From Shewanella eurypsychrophilus (GTDB lineage: Bacteria; Pseudomonadota; Gammaproteobacteria; Enterobacterales; Shewanellaceae), in contig NZ_CP045503.2 of the NCBI RefSeq assembly GCF_007004545.3, forward strand, positions 4,310,102 to 4,374,101: a stretch of 64,000 nt of DNA, given 5' to 3'. Shown piece by piece: positions 10,201 to 16,785 of the stretch. The translations under genes were made by a program, and so were the position numbers. Positions within the stretch are counted from its first letter, which is position 1; every line of letters starts with the position of its first letter. The notes beneath the pieces were generated by a model. The model saw only the letters and a list, made by a program, of their open reading frames with translations. It had not been told where the DNA came from and ran no database searches.

Positions 10201-10983
10201 CAGCTGGAATATACTCAAAGCGAATTAGTTAACAAAGAAAAAATGGCCACCTTAGGGGGGTTAGTCGCTAGCGTAACCCATGAGATCAACACCCCCATCG
10301 GCATCAGTGTTACAGCAGCTTCTCACCTACAGGAAAGCGTAAAGGTGTTTAATAAGAAATATTCACAAGGCGATATATCCCACGAAGACTTTGAGCAATA
10401 TCAAGGTGAAGTTCATGATGCTTCCACTCTGATCCTGTCCAATTTAGCTCGCGCTTCGAAGTTGATTAAGAGCTTTAAACAAGTCTCTGTAGATCAATCC
10501 CACGAAGAGGAACATGAATTCAATTTAAAGCTCTACTTAGATGAAATATTCTTAGCACTCAATCCTTTACTCTCCAGAACTAAGCACCAGTACTCATATC
10601 AATGCCCAGATAATATTATTATTTTTAGTAGCCCTGGCATTTTTTACCAAATAATCAGTAATCTATTTAACAACTCTGTAGTGCATGCCTATCCGGATGG
10701 AGGTGCCGGAAAACTCACCCTCAATGTAGTAAGATCAACCACCGGATTAGACATCATCTACCAAGATAATGGCTGTGGTATGCCAAAAGAGGTTCAGGCT
10801 CAAGTCTTCGACCCTTTCTTTACCACAAAAAGAGGCAAAGGCGGCAGTGGGCTAGGCATGAATATCGTGTTTAATTTGGTGACTCAAGAACTTAGTGGTG
10901 ACATCAGGCTAGATTCTGAGATAGGAGAAGGAACTCGGTTTACAATTTCACTTCCTGAAAGCCTGTTAGTGAATTCAGACTAA
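7279..10983 (+). CDS. Sensor histidine kinase with periplasmic two-component propeller domain
   Basis: The 1234-residue protein starts with a signal peptide (MKSAVLLLSLLVSHWAIAIA), followed by many WIGT/LWVGT propeller repeats to about residue 660 and a Y_Y_Y domain near 690-775. One membrane segment (WWAYSIYLVSILLLLLLVF) lies near 785. In the cytoplasm a PAS region (about 835-950) and a coiled coil precede the dimerisation domain, whose phospho-accepting histidine is in VTHEINTPIGI near residue 1000, and an ATPase domain with GNGCGMP-type and GKGGSGLGMNI motifs. Unlike the Bacteroidetes hybrid sensors with this propeller there is no receiver or DNA-binding domain, so a separate response regulator must exist; none is adjacent. 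The signal is probably a periplasmic ligand, not identifiable here. Confidence 0.85.
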   Translation: MKSAVLLLSLLVSHWAIAIASPIHFDFYAEEQGLSMNTVTDIETDDEGYLWVATQNGLNRFDGKDFKLYPVTGDHLGPSQKHVNKLFYGRKKQLWLLTNNEGFDLYNPGTDTFTSFNATNSPLPSATYTDIAQDSQGTLWIATDSMGLIHYSPTKNKIIKHYRKAKDHLKSDHISQLYIDRFDRLWIIANDGLSQINNKHEITHYPEITSQIKDNITSIESGHSNTLWIGTKNSGLFIFDIYTNAIKHITSAIGLSGKKINHLKLGRFGKLWLGVEAVGLARYSPKNETIQFFTSDPSNLSSLNSPNVTALSLDNENQLWIGTQGGGLNKTYLEAEIFGHVHPFSFDDNNLQNSNIRSIYRDKSKQLWVGTSLGLYRAMENVHHDIMGFKPFEVPGSKLSQSFISFIQEDKQQRLWVGTRGEGLFIFTPDKRSYIQYKHDPSNLNGLPSDLLLSVYFDHQDNAWLATRNAGVAKYIDEEHGFIQFKHDRENPNSLASNEITSVIQDKDNNYWFASYSNGLTQLSPNGQFTRYSTDTEISIPQKHLTSLFQGEEDLLWVSSSEGVFSFDRVTHETKVFNTDNGLIGNMAYLSMLDNQHRLWVGTSSGLSLLNTRTANIKNFTNIDGLQDNEFNYGAGFIDSDNRIYLGGINGFNYFFASQLPKLSAPRMPVIHGLSVRNTTKNAQLQRSSIQHISQLTLSYLEDTFSFHYHTPELHRASRLSYQYKMVGLHDQWLPANIDQSVHFTGLAAGAYIFLIKSEDINGHYSPVKHINITILPAPWRSWWAYSIYLVSILLLLLLVFYSRWKKFQLQARLLQDKQESEQRLQLSLWGSGDEFWDWNIEKKCIIRSNTFLMYPEVEKHLTETIKSCVHPDDQPLIKSKMDDCLKDNQDKFELTYRSKMLDNTWLWVLNRGQVIERDSSGLALRIAGTIKNIQCQKEAEAKLIALNQHLENRVLDRTLQFQQSNDELKQALEQLEYTQSELVNKEKMATLGGLVASVTHEINTPIGISVTAASHLQESVKVFNKKYSQGDISHEDFEQYQGEVHDASTLILSNLARASKLIKSFKQVSVDQSHEEEHEFNLKLYLDEIFLALNPLLSRTKHQYSYQCPDNIIIFSSPGIFYQIISNLFNNSVVHAYPDGGAGKLTLNVVRSTTGLDIIYQDNGCGMPKEVQAQVFDPFFTTKRGKGGSGLGMNIVFNLVTQELSGDIRLDSEIGEGTRFTISLPESLLVNSD

Positions 10984-11084
10984 CTGATAGATAAGATTCA
11001 CTTCCCTCTGCCTTATCTAACTGTTATAAATATGTAAATGGTTAGAAGTATTCATAATCAGTGTTTGTCTAGTTAGGAGGCCCT

Positions 11085-11504
11085 ATGGATGTGAAATCAG
11101 CGAATATCAAAATATCACAAATCATGAGCACTCGTATCGTGACTATTGAAATGGACGATAGGCTCACCATAGTCAAAGAGATTTTTGATAATGCTCCGTT
11201 CCATCACCTCCTGGTTATCGAACACGATGAACTACAGGGTATCTTGTCGGAACGTGACTATTTACGGGCCTTGAGCCCCAATATAGGCAACATCAGCGAA
11301 ACCGAACGCGACAGTGAAACCCTGCAGAGAAGAGCTCATCAGGTGATGAGTAGGAACCCAATCACCATAGAACCATATCAAACCATCAAGCGGGCAAGTG
11401 AGCTATTGCTCGAGTATGGAATAGGATCATTACCCGTTTTAGACAATGGCAAGCTAGTAGGAATTGTTACCTGGAAAGATCTATTAAAAGCCTTTGCGAG
11501 CTAA
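11085..11504 (+). CDS. CBS-domain protein (pair of CBS motifs)
   Basis: A 139-residue protein made of two CBS motifs: ISQIMSTRIVTIEMDDRL to about residue 60, and VMSRNPITIEPYQTIKRA to the end (LPVLDNGKLVGIVTWKDLL). Such pairs bind adenine nucleotides or related ligands and regulate partner proteins. GGAGG lies 6 bp before the ATG, an unusually strong ribosome site. It follows the propeller kinase by about 100 bp and is convergent with the NCS2 permease gene. No partner is evident. Confidence 0.85.
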   Translation: MDVKSANIKISQIMSTRIVTIEMDDRLTIVKEIFDNAPFHHLLVIEHDELQGILSERDYLRALSPNIGNISETERDSETLQRRAHQVMSRNPITIEPYQTIKRASELLLEYGIGSLPVLDNGKLVGIVTWKDLLKAFAS

Positions 11505-11509
11505 AAATC

Positions 11510-11538
11510 AGGTCCTAGTAACTAGGACCTAGGACCTA
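11510..11538. repeat. CTAG repeat at the CBS gene/permease junction
   Basis: AGGTCCTAGT and its complement ACTAGGACCT are separated by one base, and a further AGGACCTA follows. It fills most of the gap between two convergent genes. It belongs to the CTAG family described in the findings and could work as a two-way terminator. Confidence 0.7.
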
Positions 11539-11545
11539 AATTCCG

Positions 11546-12916
11546 TTATATCGCCCAGCCACCCATATAGAAGATGACCAAACCTAAGGTAATGGCTATC
11601 ACACCTGGCTTTAGTGCTCGTATCTCACCCGAGCAAATACGCCCTATCACTAAAGTCACAAAACCTAGCATAATCCCAGTGACAATATTGGAGCTTAAGA
11701 TGATAAATATGGCACAAGTCAGACCAGCCATAGCATCGACCTTATCATCAAAATTAAGCTTACTCACATTACTTAGCATCAATAACCCCACATACATCAG
11801 AGCAGGCGCAGTAGCATAAGCTGGGACCAAATAGCTTAATGGCGCTAAGAACATCATCACCAAGAAGAGCAGGCCAACGATAGTCGCGGTTAAACCCGTT
11901 TTACCACCAGCGGCAGTTCCCGCAGCGGATTCGATATACACAGCTGCGGGTGCGCCACCCACAACTCCGGCAAAAATACTGCTAACAGAATCTGACGTTA
12001 ACGCTTTGCCCCCACCCACAATATTATCATCCTTATCTAACAGGTTGGCTTGACCAGCAACTGCCCTAATAGTCCCTGTAGCATCAAATATTGCCGTCAT
12101 GACTAAGGCCAAAACGATGGGTAATACCACAGGACTAAGGGCTCCCATAATATCCATTTTTCCGATCAGTGACTGCTCAGACATGATATCAGGCCAAGCG
12201 AAGAGCCCTTGATATTTCACACTCGGATCGAAAATCAAACCAAACACAGATAAGGCAACGATCACAATCAAAATACCACCCGGAACGCCGCGGCGCTCAA
12301 GGCCGATAGTAGCAGCTAGGCCAACAATTGCAGCAATGACAGGTAGACTATGAATATCACCTAGCTTTACAGGCAAGCCCACATCGCTAGCTACGATTAA
12401 TTGCACGCTATTCGTTGCAATCAACAAGAGAAATAAACCAATCCCTATGCCAGTACCATGTGCAATACCCTTAGGCAAGTTAGTGAGTATCCACTGACGA
12501 AGACCTGTCACACTGACAAAGGTAAATACAATACCCATTAAAAAGATGGCGCCCAAGGTCACAGGAATAGAGATCCCTTGCCCGAGTACCATACTAAAAG
12601 CGGTAAAAGCCGTTAATGAAATGGCGCAACCGATCGCCATCGGCAGATTGGCCCAAAGCCCCATAATCAATGAGCCAAAGGCCGCTATCATACAGGTGGC
12701 AATGAATACTGCGCCGGAGTCAAAGCCTGCTGTGCCAAGCATATTCGGTACCACAATGACCGAATAGACCATGGCAAGGAATGTCGTCAAGCCAGCAATC
12801 ACTTCTCGCTTGAGAGTGCTGCCTCGTTGAGTAATATTGAAGTAACGATCGAGCATTGAACCCGACGGTAATGAAGTAGATTGCACTGGAGTAGAGCTAG
12901 CCTGTTCAGACTGCAT
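11546..12916 (-). CDS. NCS2/AzgA family purine permease
   Basis: A 456-residue protein with 12 or more hydrophobic segments. The opening MLDRYFNITQRGSTLKREVI, then AGLTTFLAMVYSVIVVPNML, and the motif ATGTIRAVAGQ are typical of the AzgA branch of the NCS2 family, which brings in adenine, guanine or hypoxanthine with protons (E. coli PurP/YicO and YgfQ/YjcD). Which purine is carried cannot be decided. A long folded leader (12949-13085) precedes the gene, suggesting control at RNA level. The gene is divergent from the D15-like gene. Confidence 0.85.
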   Translation of the reverse strand: MQSEQASSTPVQSTSLPSGSMLDRYFNITQRGSTLKREVIAGLTTFLAMVYSVIVVPNMLGTAGFDSGAVFIATCMIAAFGSLIMGLWANLPMAIGCAISLTAFTAFSMVLGQGISIPVTLGAIFLMGIVFTFVSVTGLRQWILTNLPKGIAHGTGIGIGLFLLLIATNSVQLIVASDVGLPVKLGDIHSLPVIAAIVGLAATIGLERRGVPGGILIVIVALSVFGLIFDPSVKYQGLFAWPDIMSEQSLIGKMDIMGALSPVVLPIVLALVMTAIFDATGTIRAVAGQANLLDKDDNIVGGGKALTSDSVSSIFAGVVGGAPAAVYIESAAGTAAGGKTGLTATIVGLLFLVMMFLAPLSYLVPAYATAPALMYVGLLMLSNVSKLNFDDKVDAMAGLTCAIFIILSSNIVTGIMLGFVTLVIGRICSGEIRALKPGVIAITLGLVIFYMGGWAI

Positions 12917-12948
12917 AATTATTGACCCTTTTGATCTCTTAAGTTTAT

Positions 12949-13085
12949 AAGGCTGTGGCAGGTGAGAGCCCCGAAATAATATCGGGTGAGAGATCCACTA
13001 ATACTTAATGTATTTTATAGTGACCTGCGAATATGAAATTCTATGTTTCAATATCATTAGTATATAAACACTAAAACACAGCCTT
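12949..13085 (-). ncRNA. Candidate structured 5' leader of the purine permease mRNA
   Basis: On the plus strand AAGGCTGTG (12949-12957) pairs with CACAGCCTT (13077-13085), and directly inside it GCAGGT (12958-12963) pairs with ACCTGC (13023-13028). Within these closing stems are at least two hairpins: one at 12970-12986 (CCCGA with TCGGG) and one at 12996-13022 (CACTAATAC with GTATT and TAGTG). A GGTGAGAG motif occurs twice, at 12961 and 12985. The structure ends about 32 bp before the permease start. It does not show the conserved core of the classical purine riboswitch. Riboswitch function is inference. Confidence 0.45.
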
Positions 13086-13388
13086 TTCTGGCGGCGGAGT
13101 CTACATCATTCAGTACTTTTGACCTAGTGTCTTTGTAGCAAATTCACAATTGTTCTAAAAAAAGAACAGGTATGACACTTTAGTTATGCTATATCAATTG
13201 GTATTAGCCCTGTACCTAGGCTGACAGATTATTATTCAATCCCCTCACCATTGAACTTCCCTCTTCACCGTCCCTCAAACCAAGTCAGTATTTCATTTTA
13301 AATTCTTATGTGACTCTAATCATAAGCATTGTTAATATATTGTTTATTAAGCTAGTTATGTTTTTTTACTAAAAAAAAGGATGGGTTA

Positions 13389-14588
13389 ATGTCACTCCCG
13401 ATACCAGTGCTGAACGTCACCCCTTCAGGTTTGGCCCATGGAAGGTTTATCAAAACAAGCAAGCTAGCTATAGTGCTAATGGCTCTACTCAGTGTTTCAG
13501 GAAACGCACAAGCTGGTATGTTCGATGAATTGATTGACCCTAAAGATGGTCAATTAGATGCCAGTAGTTATATCCTTAATAATGCTCATGGATTTATGCC
13601 AGTGCCGTTTCTGATCACTGAGCCAGCCGTAGGTACTGGAGGTGGAGCCGCCTTGCTTTTCTTCCATGAAACCGATGAACAAAAAGTAATCAGATTAGAA
13701 AACCCAGATAAAGTCTCCGGAATTCCTCCCAGCGTGACTGGAGTCGTTGGTGGTGCAACCAGCAATGGCAGCAAGCTTGCGGGTGTGTTTCACTCCGGTA
13801 ACTGGAGACAAGACAGTATTCGCTACCTTGGTGGCTTGTTTGGCGGGTCATTTAATCTAAAGTACTATGCTGGTTCGAGTAATATCGCTAACAACTTTAA
13901 TATTGAGGGCCTGTACTTTCTACAAGATATCGACTTTAGACTGAGCGACTCAAACTTTTTCTTCGGCGCTAATTACGTCAATATGGGTTCAAGTTCTACT
14001 TTTCATTTTTCCGGAGACATTCCCGGTATCGACCCGATTGAGTTAGATAGCAGAGATGCTTCGGCCGCACTTAAGTTGACTTATGACAGCCGTGACAATC
14101 AGTTTTCTCCCCGAAGTGGCATCAAGGCAGGCATTAAGGCCAGTTTTCACGATAAAAATCTCGGTGGTGATTTTGATTACCATGAGTACACAGGGTTTGT
14201 GCACACCTATTCCCGTCTCTCTGAGAAATGGGGACTGGGTTTCAGAGGCGATATAAAGTCAGTCTCAGGTGGCGTCCCCTTCTATGCAAAACCCTTTCTC
14301 GATATGCGCGGCATGCCAGCCATGCGTTACCAGGGCGACCGAACAGCGCTAGTCGAAATCCAGCTTAGCTATGATATTGATGAGCGCTGGACGCTAATCG
14401 GTTTTACCGGAACCGGTAAAGCCATTGAAGATGGAAATAGCTTTGACGATGCGCACTGGCAAACATCGAAAGGGGCAGGCTTTAGGTATCTAATCGCCAG
14501 ACAACTTGGCCTAAGAACCGGTATCGATATCGCTAAAGGCCCAGAGGAGTGGACGATGTACATTCAATTCGGTGGTGCTTGGCGGTAA
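13389..14588 (+). CDS. BamA/TamA-like (D15 surface antigen) outer-membrane beta-barrel protein
   Basis: A 399-residue exported protein. The signal region ends at SVSGNAQA, before GMFDELIDPKDG. The mature part alternates short hydrophobic strands and has FLITEPAVGTGGGAAL, a stretch typical of the D15-type barrel, with DSRDNQFSPRSGIKAGIK further on, another family hallmark. No POTRA domains are visible, so it is a barrel-only member, as in the many single-domain D15 proteins of unknown role. AAGGATG precedes the ATG. Its 3' end overlaps the end of the convergent gene at 14511-15095 by 78 bp. Confidence 0.75.
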   Translation: MSLPIPVLNVTPSGLAHGRFIKTSKLAIVLMALLSVSGNAQAGMFDELIDPKDGQLDASSYILNNAHGFMPVPFLITEPAVGTGGGAALLFFHETDEQKVIRLENPDKVSGIPPSVTGVVGGATSNGSKLAGVFHSGNWRQDSIRYLGGLFGGSFNLKYYAGSSNIANNFNIEGLYFLQDIDFRLSDSNFFFGANYVNMGSSSTFHFSGDIPGIDPIELDSRDASAALKLTYDSRDNQFSPRSGIKAGIKASFHDKNLGGDFDYHEYTGFVHTYSRLSEKWGLGFRGDIKSVSGGVPFYAKPFLDMRGMPAMRYQGDRTALVEIQLSYDIDERWTLIGFTGTGKAIEDGNSFDDAHWQTSKGAGFRYLIARQLGLRTGIDIAKGPEEWTMYIQFGGAWR

Positions 14589-15095
14589 ATAGGTCCTAGC
14601 CCCCTTGTCCCAGGCCGATACCAGATACTTGACTTGCTCCTCTGTCAGACCTGTCATGATCATTTTAGCGCCTAACTGCATTTGTACTGTCGCAACATTA
14701 ATAATGTCACCATCAAGTAAAGTCGCCATCTGCTCACCAATATTCTTTGCTGTTTCCCTTGATAAATTAGCTGCGCCCAGCTCAGTCAGCTCTATCCTCA
14801 CAGTATTCTCAGAGTGAACTTCAAGGCTTAATATATCTTGGTTACTAATGATTTCACTTCCAAGCAGGCGGTATTGCTCACCGCGATACTCAATGACTGG
14901 CGTGAAGTTTTTTGCGCTCTCCTCAACACTCTTAAGGCTTTTATCTACCCGTGCAACCCAGACCAAACTCAGTGCTGCCACCTTTACGTTTTCAGCGTTT
15001 ATATCATCAGTTTTCTTTTCATCATGACTAAAAGCACTAAAAGAAAAAATGCTGAATATCAAAATAAATACATATGTGCCAAAGCCTTTCATCAC
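14511..15095 (-). CDS. Secreted protein with a SecD-type P1 head subdomain
   Basis: A 194-residue protein with a signal peptide (about residues 1-22, ending SAFS) and no other membrane segment. Residues about 95-165 (VRIELTELGAANLSRETAKN, GEQMATLLDGDII, then GLTEEQVKYLVSAW) resemble the head of the large periplasmic P1 domain of SecD, here on its own. In SecD this domain assists release of exported proteins; the role of stand-alone copies is not known to me. The last 26 codons lie antisense to the D15-like gene, and SecD similarity ends before them, so the original stop may have been lost. Confidence 0.6.
   Translation of the reverse strand: MMKGFGTYVFILIFSIFSFSAFSHDEKKTDDINAENVKVAALSLVWVARVDKSLKSVEESAKNFTPVIEYRGEQYRLLGSEIISNQDILSLEVHSENTVRIELTELGAANLSRETAKNIGEQMATLLDGDIINVATVQMQLGAKMIMTGLTEEQVKYLVSAWDKGARTYLPPSTTELNVHRPLLWAFSDIDTGS
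14590..14599. repeat. Short CTAG repeat copy
   Basis: TAGGTCCTAG directly after the stop of the D15-like gene, inside the tail of the convergent gene. Smallest member of the CTAG family. Confidence 0.45.
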
Positions 15096-15217
15096 CAGTC
15101 ATTACCTTAACGAATTGCAGAATTGAGCTGAAGCTTATCTCAACTTCACAGCTCTCGATAGGCATCCTCGCATCAAAATAATCAATATCCCTATTTAAAG
15201 TCAGTCACCGATCGATT

Positions 15218-15280
15218 TTGTTCATATTCTTTCATATATTGTCAAAACTCATTCATTCATGGTCTGACTCCTGTTCACAT
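15218..15280 (+). promoter_or_regulatory. TorR-box-like direct repeats upstream of torE
   Basis: Decamers close to the E. coli TorR consensus CTGTTCATAT: TTGTTCATAT (15218-15227) and TCTTTCATAT (15228-15237) lie end to end, and CTGTTCACAT is at 15271-15280, with a weaker CATTCATTCAT between. They start about 115 bp before torE. A TATATT at 15289-15294 could be the -10 element; no good -35 is seen, as expected for an activated promoter. This supports induction by TMAO through TorR. Confidence 0.6.
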
Positions 15281-15332
15281 CCCTGCTCTATATTAGTGTC
15301 ATCGAAGATAAGATCACTTAAGAGAGCCCGTT

Positions 15333-15503
15333 ATGACACAGCAAACGTCATCAGAAACAGCCAAGCAAGTTAAAACTAAGGAGCTTAAAGCCCTTGGTTT
15401 TATCATTTTTTTGCTATTCCCCATCATCACCATAACGGGTATCAGCGCCTATGGTTTCATCCTCTGGATGTATCAGGCATTTGGTGGTGTCGTCGGGCAC
15501 TAA
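15333..15503 (+). CDS. torE: TorE/NapE family small membrane protein
   Basis: A 56-residue protein with a charged N-terminus (TAKQVKTKELKALG) and one membrane helix (FIIFLLFPIITITGISAYGF), ending WMYQAFGGVVGH. This is the NapE/TorE family layout, known as the first gene of torECAD in Shewanella. Its precise role is unclear; it is thought to act with the membrane cytochrome. It precedes torC by 70 bp and is probably in the same operon. Confidence 0.85.
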   Translation: MTQQTSSETAKQVKTKELKALGFIIFLLFPIITITGISAYGFILWMYQAFGGVVGH

Positions 15504-15573
15504 TTTAGCCTAAGACATCAATCAAGATTAAAGACAAATATAAAACCAATTTAAAGATTTAAAGGATACAGTT

Positions 15574-16752
15574 ATGAAGTGGTTACTTAACATCTGGCGT
15601 ACACTGACTCAGCCAGCCAAATATCTCACCTTAGGCATGGTCAGCCTATCCGCCTTTTTGATGGGCGTTATCTTTTGGGGTGGGTTTAACACCGCACTTG
15701 AACTAACCAACACCGAAGAGTTCTGCATCAGCTGTCACAGCATGGAAAGCATGCCGTACAAAGAACTGCAGGAAACAGTGCATTGGTCAAATCACTCAGG
15801 CGTTCGTGCAACCTGTCCAGATTGTCATGTACCTCATGACTGGAGCCGTAAGATAGCGCGAAAAATAGAAGCCTCTCACGATATGTGGGGTTGGATGCTG
15901 CAGACGGTCAATACACCGGAGAAGTTTGAAGATAAGCGTCTGGAAATGGCTAGCCGTGAATGGAAACGCTTCGACCGAGATAACTCTCTTGCTTGTAAAA
16001 ACTGTCACAACTATGACTCAATGAAGTGGGAAGACATGTCTAAGCTGGCTCAAAAGCAGATGAAGCGCGCTGCAGAGCTAGACCAAAGCTGTATCGATTG
16101 CCACAAAGGTATCGCACATAAGCTACCCGATATGGGCACCTCTCGTGCACCAGAATTGATTGCACAAGTCGGCTCAGGCGAACGCTCACCTCAAGCAAAG
16201 AAAATTTACTTTACAGCCTTAACCAAGCCACTTTTCTACAATGAAAAGACCGATGTTGAAGCGGGCACCTTAAACATAGCAACCAAGGTAAAGGTACTCG
16301 AAACTAAAGGTAATCGTGTCAAAGTTGGTATCGATGGCTGGCGTAAGAAGATAGGCGCAGGCCGCGTGATCTACTACGATTTTGGTCTCAATATTCTATC
16401 GGCTCAACTGACTAAAGATGCCGCACTCGAAGAGGGCGTGATGCAAGTCTTCGAAGAGAAAGAAGATCCGATGACAGGCCTAACTTGGCAACGTGTTGAA
16501 GCTAAGATCTGGACAGAAAAAGACTACCTAGTCACAGACCTACAACCACTTTGGGATTACGCCCGTGAAACCTACACCACCAGCTGTAGCGTCTGTCACA
16601 CCCAGCCAGAAGAAGCGCATTTTGATGCTAACTCTTGGCCAGGTATGTTCCAGGGCATGATAGCGTTCGTTAACATGGATCAGGATACTCAAGCACTCGT
16701 ACAGAAGTACCTGCAAGAGCATTCATCAACGTTCGATAAATCAGCCCACTAG
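15574..16752 (+). CDS. torC: TorC, pentahaem c-type cytochrome of the TMAO reductase
   Basis: A 392-residue membrane-anchored cytochrome that passes electrons from the quinol pool to TorA. One N-terminal helix (about residues 18-36) anchors it. Four CXXCH haem sites form the NapC/NirT domain: CISCH (51-55), CPDCH (81-85), CKNCH (141-145) and CIDCH (173-177). The fifth, CSVCH (338-342), is in the C-terminal domain that contacts TorA. The five-haem count is the TorC signature, as opposed to four in NapC. AAAGGA precedes the ATG. Confidence 0.95.
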   Translation: MKWLLNIWRTLTQPAKYLTLGMVSLSAFLMGVIFWGGFNTALELTNTEEFCISCHSMESMPYKELQETVHWSNHSGVRATCPDCHVPHDWSRKIARKIEASHDMWGWMLQTVNTPEKFEDKRLEMASREWKRFDRDNSLACKNCHNYDSMKWEDMSKLAQKQMKRAAELDQSCIDCHKGIAHKLPDMGTSRAPELIAQVGSGERSPQAKKIYFTALTKPLFYNEKTDVEAGTLNIATKVKVLETKGNRVKVGIDGWRKKIGAGRVIYYDFGLNILSAQLTKDAALEEGVMQVFEEKEDPMTGLTWQRVEAKIWTEKDYLVTDLQPLWDYARETYTTSCSVCHTQPEEAHFDANSWPGMFQGMIAFVNMDQDTQALVQKYLQEHSSTFDKSAH

Positions 16753-16785
16753 CACCGGTAAAGAATCAGAATTAGGATAAGAACT

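Noticed and set aside
12949..13085. Classical purine (guanine/adenine) riboswitch
   Set aside because: The leader has several stems, but the conserved junction and loop sequences of that class are not present; kept only as an unassigned structure.
14838..15110. Plus-strand open frame of 90 codons
   Set aside because: Shadow of the secreted SecD-P1-like gene on the minus strand, which has a real signal peptide and domain similarity.
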